A stretch of DNA of 64,000 nucleotides, taken from positions 958,480 through 1,022,479 of the forward strand of contig JAHBVC010000001.1 of the NCBI GenBank assembly GCA_019637755.1. The letters run 5' to 3'. The position numbers and the translations under genes were made by a program. Under the pieces are notes generated by a model. That model was not told where the DNA came from. It did no database searches and saw only the letters and a program-made list of their open reading frames with translations. This document shows positions 47,447-56,020 of the stretch, piece after piece. Positions within the stretch are counted from its first letter, which is position 1. Every line of letters begins with the position of its first letter. Source of the stretch: Anaerolineales bacterium (GTDB taxonomy: Bacteria; Chloroflexota; Anaerolineae; Anaerolineales; UBA11579).

Positions 47447-48928
47447 ATGGCCGCATCATCCGCTCACGAAAAGGCGCTGATCATCATCGCCTCGAATCGC
47501 GGGCCATTCACTTTTCACAAGCAGGGCAATACATTTTCAGTAGAGCGCGGCGCCGGCGGCCTGGTGACCGCGCTGGCGGCCCTGGCCGAGCGCCACGAAG
47601 TGCTGTGGGTGGCGGCGGCGATGAGCGAAGATGACCGCCTGTGGTCACAGCAGCATCAAGGCAAAGTGCAAACCGTTGAGGGCATTCACCTGAAGTTGGT
47701 GGAACCTTCGCTGGAAGCTTACGAAGGCTATTACAACGAGATCGCCAATCCCTTGCTGTGGTTCATCCAACACCAGTTATGGGATATTCCGCGCGATCCC
47801 AGCATCACCGAAGATACCTGGAATGCCTGGGAGCACGGCTACAAGCCGGTGAACGAATTGTTTGCACAGGCGATCGCCGAGGCCATCGGCAACACAGACC
47901 GGCCGGTGATCGTGCTGCCGCAAGACTATCATCTCTATCTGACTCCGCACTACCTGCGCGCCTTGGTGGGCGAGCGCGTGCAAATTCAGCCCTTCGTACA
48001 CATTCCCTGGCCGGGGCCGGATGCCTGGCGCATTCTGCCGCAGCCGATGCGTGATGCGCTGTTGAGCAGCTTGTTGGAATCGGATCGAGTGGGCTTTCAA
48101 ACCGAGAAGGATGCCTTCAACTTCGTGCAGTGCTGCCGTTTTTATCTCGGCGCGCATGCGCACGGCCGCCGCGATGCAGTGGAGTATGCCGGCCGCGATG
48201 TGGGCGCACTGGCCTACCCGATCTCGATCGATGTAGAGAAGCTGCGCCAACTGGCTGACGAGCAGGTTACCCGGCTGGAGCGCTCGCAACTGCTCAATAC
48301 CGTCGGTGACCGCGCCGTGATCCTGCGCGTCGACCGCATCGAACCGAGCAAGAACAATTTGCGCGGCTTGCAGGCCTACCGCACCCTGCTGCGCAAGTAC
48401 CCGCAGCACCGCGGCAAAGTGCAGTTGCTGGCCCTGCTGGTGCCCTCGCGCATGGAAGTGGACCAATACCAGAATTACCTCAGCGAGATCATGGCCGAAG
48501 CTGGGCTGATCAATGCGTATTACAGCGATTCGATCTGGGAGCCAGTGCGCATCGTGGTGGGGGATAACTACACCCGTGCGATTGCGGCGATGCAACTGTA
48601 TGACCTCTTACTGGTCAATCCCATCGCCGATGGCATGAACCTGGTGGCCAAGGAAGGGGTTTTGGTCAACCGCAAGAATGGCGTTCTGCTACTCTCCGAA
48701 TTTGCTGGTGCTTTTTATGAGCTGGGGCAGGATGCGCTCACCGTTTCGCCGTTCGATGTGTATGGCACCGCCGAGGCGATGCACCAGGCGCTCACCATGC
48801 CAATGGAGGAGCGCAGCCGCCGGGCCGCCGCGCTGCGCGAGATCGTGGTCAAGAACGATGTGCGCGAGTGGTTTGCAGCGCAGGTAGACGATGCGCTGCA
48901 CGCCATGGGCAGCCCGCCGCGCGCCTAA
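47447..48928 (+). CDS. otsA: trehalose-6-phosphate synthase (GT20)
   Basis: Makes trehalose-6-phosphate from UDP-glucose and glucose-6-phosphate. Of 493 residues it has S-N-R-G-P-F near residue 15, G-A-G-G-L-V-T-A-L near residue 35, the R-V-D-R-I-E-P-S-K-N-N region (nucleotide-sugar site) near residue 290 and N-P-I-A-D-G-M-N-L-V-A-K-E-G near residue 390. It follows tsaD by 1 nt and is co-transcribed. Its stop is 6 nt from the convergent otsB stop, and no terminator is visible between them. Confidence 0.93.
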   Translation: MAASSAHEKALIIIASNRGPFTFHKQGNTFSVERGAGGLVTALAALAERHEVLWVAAAMSEDDRLWSQQHQGKVQTVEGIHLKLVEPSLEAYEGYYNEIANPLLWFIQHQLWDIPRDPSITEDTWNAWEHGYKPVNELFAQAIAEAIGNTDRPVIVLPQDYHLYLTPHYLRALVGERVQIQPFVHIPWPGPDAWRILPQPMRDALLSSLLESDRVGFQTEKDAFNFVQCCRFYLGAHAHGRRDAVEYAGRDVGALAYPISIDVEKLRQLADEQVTRLERSQLLNTVGDRAVILRVDRIEPSKNNLRGLQAYRTLLRKYPQHRGKVQLLALLVPSRMEVDQYQNYLSEIMAEAGLINAYYSDSIWEPVRIVVGDNYTRAIAAMQLYDLLLVNPIADGMNLVAKEGVLVNRKNGVLLLSEFAGAFYELGQDALTVSPFDVYGTAEAMHQALTMPMEERSRRAAALREIVVKNDVREWFAAQVDDALHAMGSPPRA

Positions 48929-48934
48929 GCGCGC

Positions 48935-49747
48935 TCAGGCGCCGGCGGCCTGGCGGGCAGCGAGTATAAAGGCCAGCAACGCTTCTACATCCGCCACGCC
49001 ATCCGCCAGGTAATCGGCTTCATCCAAAAGCTCGGCGGGTGCATCCGCCGAGCGCACCCCAACCCCCCAGGCGTGCACGCCCTGCGCGCGCAAAGTACGC
49101 ACCGCCTGCAAAGCACTTAGATCGCTAATATCATCGCCAAGAAATAGGGCCGCACGCAACTGGTGTTCTGCCGCCAAGGCTTGCAAGGCTACGCCCTTGT
49201 CCACCGCCACCGGTGGGCGCACCTCTAGCACCATCTTCCCTGTGAACATCTCCAAGCCATGTTGCTGGGCGATGGCGCGCAATTGCACCCCCCAGCTGAG
49301 CAAGAATGCTCGCGGATCCGGTGTTTGGCGGTAATGAATGCTCAGGGTGAGATCCTTATCCTCCACCACGGCGCCGGGCGGCAGCAAGGCTTGAATTTCA
49401 CTATGCGCCTGCTGCAAGGCGGCGCGGTAGCTGGCCGCCTGCGGCAGGCCCACTACGTTTCCATCCAGCCATTGTTCCAGGCCGTGGTTACCCACATAGA
49501 CCAGGCCAGGCAAGCCTACTTTGGCTTGCAGGCTGGCGGCGCGGCGGCCGGAGATCAGCGCCACCAGCGGCAGCTCTGCGGCCAGGGCTTGCAGGTGCTG
49601 GCGATTGGTGGGCGTTAGCGCGGCGGCCTCAGGCGTAGCGGCAATCGGGGCGAGCGTGCCATCCAGATCACTGAACAGGCCAAATTGCGGCTCGGCCAGC
49701 AACTGGCGCAGCGGTACCTTGGCCGCGCTCCAATGGATCGCACTCAT
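48935..49747 (-). CDS. otsB: trehalose-6-phosphate phosphatase
   Basis: HAD-type phosphatase finishing trehalose synthesis, an osmotic and heat protectant. Of 270 residues: motif I F-S-D-L-D-G-T-L-A-P-I near residue 25, S-G-R-R near residue 67, G-N-H-G-L-E near residue 85, and the metal end L-G-D-D-I-S-D near residue 205. Its ATG overlaps the stop of the helicase-associated gene (ATGA), so the two are co-translated on the minus strand, while otsA converges from the other side. Confidence 0.94.
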   Translation of the reverse strand: MSAIHWSAAKVPLRQLLAEPQFGLFSDLDGTLAPIAATPEAAALTPTNRQHLQALAAELPLVALISGRRAASLQAKVGLPGLVYVGNHGLEQWLDGNVVGLPQAASYRAALQQAHSEIQALLPPGAVVEDKDLTLSIHYRQTPDPRAFLLSWGVQLRAIAQQHGLEMFTGKMVLEVRPPVAVDKGVALQALAAEHQLRAALFLGDDISDLSALQAVRTLRAQGVHAWGVGVRSADAPAELLDEADYLADGVADVEALLAFILAARQAAGA

Positions 49748-51366
49748 TCTCTCTCCTCCAGTTCACCTAGATAGCCAAGCTCCAGCAAAACCTGGATGAC
49801 CTGATGGCCCGCGCCGGGTTGCACCGTGATCGCCAGCGGGCCGAGCAGCTCACCCAACCAGCGCGCCGCCCGCGAAGCGCGTAACGCCTTGAGCGCGGCG
49901 GCCGACGGCAGGCGCAGCACCAGCTGCGGCGCCAACTGCGCCTGAACCCCGTATTGCTCCCAGCGCTGCAACGCTTGCCCCACATTGGGTGGCAGCGCCT
50001 TGTCTACCTGGGCTTTCAATAGGGCCAGCAATTGGCTGGCTTGCAAGCCTTGTTGGCGCGCCGCCTGCAGGCCGCGCGCTGAAATCTGGTAACGGTATAC
50101 CTGCTTGCGGCGCGGTTGCCAACTGCAGAAACGCGCCAGTTGATAACGAATGGCACGCGGCACCTGCGGGCTGGCGCTGATGGTGCCCATCGAATCGATC
50201 TTGAGCACGTCGGCTTCGGCAGGCAAAGCCGGCGGGCGGCCGGAGAGCAGATCCAGTGCCGCGGCGCTCCAGCGGAAGGCGAGCGGTGCGGCGCCTGCAT
50301 TGGGCGCAGCCAGATCCAGCAAGCCTAACCAATGCAGCGGGCCGCTAAGCATGTAGTGCAGCAAGGCACCTTCTACATCATCCCAATGGGCAAAGCCACG
50401 CAAGTACTCCCCGGCGGGGTTGCGCAGATACCAGGCATCGTACTCGCCAGCGCTGCGTTGAAAATCGGGATGATGCTTTTTCACGTCGGCTACAAAGGCG
50501 CTAAGACTCCACCATGGGCCAGCCGGCAGGTGGTTGGGCAGCAATTCGAGTACGCGTTGGCGCGTGAGCTGTGGCTGGTTGGCCCAACCGCCCTCGGCAC
50601 TCAGCCCGGGCAGCAAACGCAGCTCGTTGAGCTGCTCACTCGCCAGGGCGGCCTGCACCAGGGCCAGCCAAGCCGCCCTGCGCTCCTGCTCCAGCCAGCG
50701 CCGGGCGGCGCTGGCGTTGATCTTGCCGCCGGGCTCCAGCAGCCCGGCCGCCTGCGCCAAGGCCAACAAGAAACTGGTATCCGCGGGCCAGCCTTCCAAT
50801 TCTGCGGCTTGCGCCAAAGGCAATTGGCTGCGGTTGGCCGCCAGCAGGCTGCAGATCTGATCTACGATCACATCACTGCCCAGGCGCAGCTCGGCGCGCT
50901 CGTCTGGGCGTGCCGGGCGGCCGAGCGTTGCCGGGCGCTGCCCGGCGGCAGGCTGGGTAGCCAAGACTTCATCGGGCAAATAGGCAAATTCAGCGGGGCC
51001 AGCGGGCGTGGCGAAGAACGCCCGCGCCACCAGAGCGCGGTACCACAACTGTTCGGCCACCGAAACCGGCTGGCGTTGGGGGCGTTCTTTTTCCAGGCGG
51101 GCGGCACCCATCTCGCGCAGGGGGCCATAGGAGCGGATAAATTGCGGCCAGGGCATGCGGCCGCCCAAGACGGCCAAAGCCTGCAGCGCTACCTGGCAGG
51201 GGCCGGGCAAGGCTTCACGGTCAGCCAGTAGTTGCTGGATGTGGCTGGCCAGTTGCTGCGCCGCGGCGCGGCGATCTGGCGCATCCAACTCAATGCGCCA
51301 GAGGTCGGCTACGCTACGTAAGTAGGCGAAATCCTGGCCTTCCAGGCTGTGCGCAAGGCCGGGCAT
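49744..51366 (-). CDS. XPB-type helicase-associated-domain protein without helicase motor
   Basis: A 540-residue soluble protein. The C-terminal half shows the Helicase_C_3/XPB N-terminal-type pattern (PF13625): R-Y-Q-L-A-R-F-C-S-W-Q-P, Y-R-Y-Q-I-S-A-R-G-L near residue 420, then L-L-A-L-L-K and P-P-N-V-G-Q-A-L-Q-R-W near residue 460. No Walker A or DExH box is present anywhere, so the motor is missing. The N-terminal half is helical and not recognised. Such proteins occur in Chloroflexota and Actinobacteria, and the function is unknown; DNA binding is an inference. It is 6 nt after the lipid kinase gene and coupled to otsB. Confidence 0.75.
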   Translation of the reverse strand: MPGLAHSLEGQDFAYLRSVADLWRIELDAPDRRAAAQQLASHIQQLLADREALPGPCQVALQALAVLGGRMPWPQFIRSYGPLREMGAARLEKERPQRQPVSVAEQLWYRALVARAFFATPAGPAEFAYLPDEVLATQPAAGQRPATLGRPARPDERAELRLGSDVIVDQICSLLAANRSQLPLAQAAELEGWPADTSFLLALAQAAGLLEPGGKINASAARRWLEQERRAAWLALVQAALASEQLNELRLLPGLSAEGGWANQPQLTRQRVLELLPNHLPAGPWWSLSAFVADVKKHHPDFQRSAGEYDAWYLRNPAGEYLRGFAHWDDVEGALLHYMLSGPLHWLGLLDLAAPNAGAAPLAFRWSAAALDLLSGRPPALPAEADVLKIDSMGTISASPQVPRAIRYQLARFCSWQPRRKQVYRYQISARGLQAARQQGLQASQLLALLKAQVDKALPPNVGQALQRWEQYGVQAQLAPQLVLRLPSAAALKALRASRAARWLGELLGPLAITVQPGAGHQVIQVLLELGYLGELEERE

Positions 51367-51372
51367 GGCCTA

Positions 51373-52305
51373 CTAGCTGGCTGGCGGCACCAGCACTTCC
51401 AGTGCCTGGGGCAGAACAGAAATTTTGAGTTTGTGCACGTTGCTATTGAAGCCCGCAAAGGTCTCGCCGTCAATATGAATGGTGAGCGATTGCTGCGATT
51501 CGAGTTCAATGCTCTTGGCCTTGCCCATCTTGACCTGCTTATCAAAGCGGCCCTGGGTGCCCTTGAGGAACTCAGGGATCAGGCGGAACATGCTCAGGCG
51601 TGAAACCTTGCCCACCTGGGTGTAATTCAGCCAGCCATCATCGAATTCAGCTTCGGGAGCGGTGATAAAGCCGCCGCCCTCACGCTTGCCGTTGCACACC
51701 CCCAGCATCAGCACGTCGGCATCCCAACTTTCCTGGTCCGTGCTGATCTTCATCGACATCACGTCATAGCGGCGGATGATGGTGAGCAAGGTGGCGGCGA
51801 AATACATAAGGAAGCCTCGCACCAGCGGCAAATTGTGCGAATAAATGTTGACCGAGCCGCCAAAGCCGATGTTCATGGTGTTATCCCAGTATTCTTTGCG
51901 GCCGTTCTCATCTTCGATCAGCGCCAGATCAATTTTGCGTGTGTTTCCCTGCAAGGCCATCTGTAGGGCATCACGCGGGCCATCCGGCAGGCCCAGATTG
52001 TGCGCAAAATCATTCCCGGAACCCAGCGGCACAATGCCAAACTTGGGGCGCTGATGGGCCGGCACGCTCATCAAGCCGTTGATAACCTCGTGGGCCGTGC
52101 CATCGCCGCCTACGGCAATCACGATCTCGTAGCCTTCTTCGGCCGCCTGGCGGGCCAGTTCGGTGGCATGCGTGGGGTATACGGTGCCAGCCCAATCCGC
52201 ACCGCCAAATTGCTCCGCAATCGCTCGTAGGTCAGTGGCTTGCCGCCAGGCATTGCCCAGATCGGCATTGGGGTTGATGATGAGCTTGATGCGTTTGCCT
52301 GCCAT
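51373..52305 (-). CDS. diacylglycerol-kinase-family lipid kinase
   Basis: A 310-residue DAGK_cat / YegS-BmrU-type lipid kinase. Visible: I-I-N-P-N-A-D-L-G-N at the start, the nucleotide loop V-G-G-D-G-T-A-H-E near residue 65, P-L-G-S-G-N-D-F near residue 97 and the C-terminal beta domain. It would phosphorylate diacylglycerol or a related lipid for lipid recycling. ATG 52305 with CTGGAG upstream is used. TATAAT on the minus strand (52333-52338) is its -10, right behind the terminator of the ferritin-like gene. Confidence 0.9.
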   Translation of the reverse strand: MAGKRIKLIINPNADLGNAWRQATDLRAIAEQFGGADWAGTVYPTHATELARQAAEEGYEIVIAVGGDGTAHEVINGLMSVPAHQRPKFGIVPLGSGNDFAHNLGLPDGPRDALQMALQGNTRKIDLALIEDENGRKEYWDNTMNIGFGGSVNIYSHNLPLVRGFLMYFAATLLTIIRRYDVMSMKISTDQESWDADVLMLGVCNGKREGGGFITAPEAEFDDGWLNYTQVGKVSRLSMFRLIPEFLKGTQGRFDKQVKMGKAKSIELESQQSLTIHIDGETFAGFNSNVHKLKISVLPQALEVLVPPAS

Positions 52306-52332
52306 TGTGTCTCCAGAAGGGGGAATGGCGGA

Positions 52333-52378
52333 ATTATAGTCCGAAACCAAAAGCCACCCCGAACGGGGTGGCTTTTGG
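52333..52378 (-). terminator. terminator of the ferritin-like gene, with the next promoter directly behind it
   Basis: Stem CCAAAAGCCACCCCG-TT-CGGGGTGGCTTTTGG on the minus strand (52347-52378), then TATAAT at 52333-52338 only 9 nt beyond the hairpin base. The two transcription units are thus separated with very little space. Confidence 0.85.
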
Positions 52379-52401
52379 TACACGCGCAAGCCCGCGGCCA
52401 G

Positions 52402-52869
52402 CTAGAGCGGCCAGTCACGCAGGATGCGCTCGGTTTCCTCGGCGTGGCGGGTTTCATCACTGACGATGTTCTCCAGCTCCACTGCCAGACCCTTGTCACC
52501 GTACTCTTCAGCGTCTTCAGCACGCTGGGTGTAATCGCGCACGGCGCGTTGCTCGGCCTCCAGCACCGCCTCGAGCATCTCGCGGTTGCTTTCGACGGTG
52601 GCCACGGGGCGCGGCTGGGTGGTGGGCTCGCCGCCCAGAGCTACGATCTTGTTGGCCAGGAACTGCGCATGGCGCTGCTCGTCGGGCACTTCGGCCAGAA
52701 AGAACTCCACCAATTGCGGGCGGTAAGGCCCGGTGACCTTGGCGGCGTAGGCGATGTACTGCACGATGGCACTGAGCTCACCGGCCAGGTCTTCATTCAA
52801 ACTCTCGATGAGGTCCGCTTTGGCCTGTAAAACCGCGGCAGACGCTTTGGTCTTGGTTTTGGTTTTCAT
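52402..52869 (-). CDS. ferritin-like / bacterioferritin-family di-iron protein
   Basis: A 155-residue four-helix-bundle protein. Metal ligands appear in order as E-x-x in N-E-D-L-A-G-E-L, E-x-x-H in P-D-E-Q-R-H-A, E in L-E-A-E-Q, and E-x-x-H in D-E-T-R-H-A-E. This is a complete di-iron set as in bacterioferritin, rubrerythrin-like and related ferritin-like proteins. A Lys/Thr-rich N-terminal tail (M-K-T-K-T-K-T-K) precedes it. It may store iron or remove peroxide. AGGAGG lies 4 nt before the ATG, the strongest ribosome-binding site in this part. It is transcribed alone. Confidence 0.88.
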   Translation of the reverse strand: MKTKTKTKASAAVLQAKADLIESLNEDLAGELSAIVQYIAYAAKVTGPYRPQLVEFFLAEVPDEQRHAQFLANKIVALGGEPTTQPRPVATVESNREMLEAVLEAEQRAVRDYTQRAEDAEEYGDKGLAVELENIVSDETRHAEETERILRDWPL

Positions 52870-52954
52870 AGTACCTCCTGCGATAGTTGATCCACGCGCT
52901 TCCAGTTCAAGTGTTACATAGCTGGCAACGAATCCACAGGGGCATTTATCACCA

Positions 52955-53554
52955 CTAGCGGCGGGTAGTGTCCATTTTTAAGTTGTCCTCATCTGGCTGC
53001 GGGGGCAGCTCGATCAGCTCGGCCTCGGCCTGGCCGGCCTGCAGGTGCAGTAGAGCAAAGCTGGGGGGGTTGCCGGGCAGCACCTGGTAACAGGCCGAGC
53101 CGGGGTTGACCAGCAATTGGCGCCCCACGCGGCGGATGAGCGGCTCATGCGTATGGCCGAAGACGATCACATCCTCCTGCGGAAACTGGCGCAGGATGCG
53201 TTCGGCAAAGTAATCGAAGCTGCGCGGTCCGTGCAGCAGGTAGTGCAGTTTGTCGCGCAGGTAGCTGCGCCAGTTGATGTGCCCATGGGCCAACCCGATG
53301 CGCACACCGCCATACTGCAAATGACGCTGATTGGGCAAATCGGCGGAGGGGAACCAATCGGTGTTGCCGCGCACCGCCAGCACTGGGGCCACCTCCCCCA
53401 GTTGGGCCAGCAGGCGCGCGGTGGAGATATCGCCGGCGTGCAGGATTGCGCTGACGCCCGCCTGGCGCAGTGCGGGCAGGATACGCGCGTCCAGACCGCG
53501 CTTGCGGTCTGGTACATGCGTATCGGCGATCAACCCCAGGGTGATTTTGGTCAA
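52955..53554 (-). CDS. YfcE-type calcineurin-like phosphoesterase
   Basis: A 199-residue metallophosphoesterase. Metal motifs: L-I-A-D-T-H near residue 8, H-A-G-D near residue 38, R-G-N-T-D near residue 62, A-H-G-H near residue 88 and G-H-T-H near residue 131, then N-P-G-S. The length and G-N-T-D form match the YfcE/MJ0936 group of small phosphodiesterases, not SbcD. The start is TTG at 53554, with GGGAG at a spacing of 5; no ATG is available. It lies 11 nt after the M24 peptidase gene and belongs to the same run. Confidence 0.92.
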   Translation of the reverse strand: MTKITLGLIADTHVPDRKRGLDARILPALRQAGVSAILHAGDISTARLLAQLGEVAPVLAVRGNTDWFPSADLPNQRHLQYGGVRIGLAHGHINWRSYLRDKLHYLLHGPRSFDYFAERILRQFPQEDVIVFGHTHEPLIRRVGRQLLVNPGSACYQVLPGNPPSFALLHLQAGQAEAELIELPPQPDEDNLKMDTTRR

Positions 53555-53565
53555 AGAGGCTCCCG

Positions 53566-54801
53566 CTACGATTTTAGCGGGATCACCAGGTCATAAGGAT
53601 ACGGGGCCAGGATTTCAAGATGGCCATCGGGATGCAGGTAGACGGCGTCCTCAATGCGCGCGCCCAGGCCGCGCTCGGGATAGTACAGGCCCGGCTCGAC
53701 GGTGATCACCATGCCGGGCTGCAGCACATCTTCGGGGGAGGCATCGCGCCCGGTGGAGGGGCGCTCGTGCACATCCAGGCCGAGGCCGTGGGCCAGCGAA
53801 TGTACATAGCCGGAGCGGATGCGCGGATCCTGGCGCACGGTGGCGTGGCCCTGGGCCTCAAAGAGCTCACACACGCGCTCTTGATAGACCGTGCCATGCA
53901 CGCCGGCTTTGATCTCGGCCATCACGGTATCGAATACGGAGCGCACGTCATCATATAGCGCTTGCGCTTCGGGTGTGGCGTAGCCGATGCACCAGGTGCG
54001 CGTAAAATCGGCAAAGTAGCCGCCGCCCGCTTGCACCGGGTAGATATCGAAGACAATCGGTTCGCCCAGGCGCAGCACAGCGTCCGGGCTGCCCTGGCTG
54101 TGGGGCACGCCGCCCTCGGCGCCGGGGGCAAAGATAGTGCCGTGCGGGTTATCTAGGCCGCGCTCGGCCAGCCAACGATTGATCAGCGATTTCACCTTGG
54201 CCACGGTGACCGGCTGGCCATCTTCACCGGTCAGCACCCCGTCGACATCTTTTTGGCGGCTGAGGAAATCAGCCACCTGGCCCACCACGTCCACCGTCTG
54301 CTGGGCCACTTTGCGCATCTGCACCATTTCAGCGGCGTCTTTGGTGGCGCGCGCCTGCAGCAACACGGAATTGCGGAATTCGTCAACCAATTGCAAACCC
54401 GGCATGAACTCCTGCAGGGCCGAGAGCAGGCCGAAGGATTGCCCGGCATCCCGCTGGCCATACACCGCCACTTTGCCAGCCGTCAGACCTACATCGCTAA
54501 GCATGTGTTGGAACAGGCGCGCGGTAGCACGCAGCGCATCTTTGCCCTCCTGCTCGTACAGCTCGCGATAGTTGTAATCAGTGATCGAGCGCGTGGCCAA
54601 GCCGGTGGAGGCCGCTTCATCACGCTCCATGTTGTGGCAAAACAGCACCGGCGCCTCACCACGCTTGACCACCAGTAACCCCTCGGTAACATGGGCCACA
54701 CCAGTGAAATACGTCATCGGAGGGTTGTGCAATGCATCGCCAAAGATCAATAAAGCGTCCAAGCCACGCGCGTCCATCAGGGCCGGCAAATCTGATTTCA
54801 T
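53566..54801 (-). CDS. M24-family Xaa-Pro aminopeptidase
   Basis: A 411-residue peptidase with the creatinase N-terminal domain (about 1-150) and the pita-bread M24 domain. The two-metal ligands are seen: Asp in V-F-D-I-Y-P, Asp in D-F-T-R-T-W, His in H-G-L-G-L-D-V-H-E, Glu in I-T-V-E-P-G and Glu in R-I-E-D-A-V-Y. It removes a residue before proline from short peptides or acts as an X-Pro dipeptidase. AGGAG lies 7 nt before the ATG at 54801, 2 nt after the GGR-like stop. Confidence 0.93.
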   Translation of the reverse strand: MKSDLPALMDARGLDALLIFGDALHNPPMTYFTGVAHVTEGLLVVKRGEAPVLFCHNMERDEAASTGLATRSITDYNYRELYEQEGKDALRATARLFQHMLSDVGLTAGKVAVYGQRDAGQSFGLLSALQEFMPGLQLVDEFRNSVLLQARATKDAAEMVQMRKVAQQTVDVVGQVADFLSRQKDVDGVLTGEDGQPVTVAKVKSLINRWLAERGLDNPHGTIFAPGAEGGVPHSQGSPDAVLRLGEPIVFDIYPVQAGGGYFADFTRTWCIGYATPEAQALYDDVRSVFDTVMAEIKAGVHGTVYQERVCELFEAQGHATVRQDPRIRSGYVHSLAHGLGLDVHERPSTGRDASPEDVLQPGMVITVEPGLYYPERGLGARIEDAVYLHPDGHLEILAPYPYDLVIPLKS

Positions 54802-54803
54802 CC

Positions 54804-56015
54804 TTACACTCCTATCAATACTTTGCGTACGATCCGCGGGCGCAATAAGGCCGCGGGGTGCTGCTGACTCATCAAGATACTAACAAACAATTCGCGCAGC
54901 TCTGGGCTGCGCGCACACACGCGCACAATGCGATCCATCAGCAGCGGGTTGACGTAAACCTTGCGCAGATACCCCAGAAAGGTAAACATGCTTTGGAAGT
55001 GCGCCCGCAGCAGGCGGTCATACGCGCGCAAGGCGTTGCGGCTAAGCGCATCCGAGGCCAGCGCATCATGCAGGAATTGGGCTGCCAGGCGGCCGCTCTC
55101 CAGCGCGAAGTCGATGCCTTCGCCAGTGAGCGGGCTCACCAGGCCGGCGCTCTCGCCCACCAGCACGATACGCTCGGCGTGGGTAGGTGCGGTGGTGAAA
55201 TCAATGCGCAGCGGGTAGCTCTTGACTAGGCCAACCTGCTGGGCCCCGGCGGTTAGCTGGCTCAGGCGCGGGCCTTGCAGAAAATGATCGAAAGCCGTGC
55301 GCAACGAGCCGGCGCTGGTGGCCTGATCACGCCACATGCCCAAGCCGATATTGGCCGAAGCCGGCCCGGTGGGAAAGACCCAGCCATAGCCCGGCATGGG
55401 CACTTGTTCAAAGTGCGCCTGAATATGATCGCCCAGATCGTGCAAGCCCTCATAGTATGCGCGCACCGCCACAATCGGGCGCGGGGCATAGCTGAGGATC
55501 TGGTTGTCGCGCAAGAAGCCCATATTGGCGCCCACCGCCACCACCGCGGCACGCGCCTGAAAGCTGGCCGGCTGGCCGTCAAGCTCGGCTTGGATCTGCA
55601 CGCCGCTGGTCTCGGCATGCAAGGCGGTGACGCGGGCATTGCCCTGGAACGTGGCGCCTTGTTGAATGGCGCGCTGGCGGATTAGATCATCCAGGCGCAG
55701 GCGCGGCACCACCAATAAGTAATCATGAAAATCAGGGTGGGCAGGAATGCTGGAGTGCAATACCGCACCGCGTTTGGCAAAGATCGAAACCCCATGGATA
55801 CGGCATCCCGCCGCCTCGGCCGCCGCCAGAATGCCCATATCCGCCAGGATATCCAGGGCACGCGGGGTGAGGCCATCGCCACAGGTCTTATCGCGCGGGA
55901 AGCTAGCCTTATCCAGCAGCAGCACGCGCTGGCCTTGGCGCGCCAGGTAAAACGCAGCCGCCGAGCCTCCCGGCCCGGCGCCAATCACCGCGACGTCATA
56001 GGAGGGCGCCGCCAT
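54804..56015 (-). CDS. geranylgeranyl-reductase-family FAD oxidoreductase
   Basis: A 403-residue flavoprotein. The dinucleotide fold is at the start, G-A-G-P-G-G-S-A-A-A near residue 12, followed by L-L-D-K-A-S-F-P-R-D-K-T-C-G-D-G-L, the GGR signature, and V-L-V-G-E-S-A-G-L-V-S-P-L-T-G-E-G-I-D near residue 290 (FAD). Members reduce prenyl double bonds of lipids, or act in menaquinone or carotenoid-like work. Since it starts right behind a squalene/phytoene synthase, an isoprenoid lipid is the likely substrate; this is an inference. Confidence 0.92.
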   Translation of the reverse strand: MAAPSYDVAVIGAGPGGSAAAFYLARQGQRVLLLDKASFPRDKTCGDGLTPRALDILADMGILAAAEAAGCRIHGVSIFAKRGAVLHSSIPAHPDFHDYLLVVPRLRLDDLIRQRAIQQGATFQGNARVTALHAETSGVQIQAELDGQPASFQARAAVVAVGANMGFLRDNQILSYAPRPIVAVRAYYEGLHDLGDHIQAHFEQVPMPGYGWVFPTGPASANIGLGMWRDQATSAGSLRTAFDHFLQGPRLSQLTAGAQQVGLVKSYPLRIDFTTAPTHAERIVLVGESAGLVSPLTGEGIDFALESGRLAAQFLHDALASDALSRNALRAYDRLLRAHFQSMFTFLGYLRKVYVNPLLMDRIVRVCARSPELRELFVSILMSQQHPAALLRPRIVRKVLIGV

Positions 56016-56020
56016 GCCAG

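Noticed and set aside
37927-51366. A phage-defence island built on SbcC, the motorless XPB-like protein and nearby genes
   Set aside because: The genes are on different strands and far apart, amid housekeeping genes, with no toxin, nuclease or effector; no known defence layout is matched.
52955-53554. SbcD-like partner for the orphan SbcC
   Set aside because: The phosphoesterase is only 199 residues and has the YfcE form of motifs; it lies 13 kb away.
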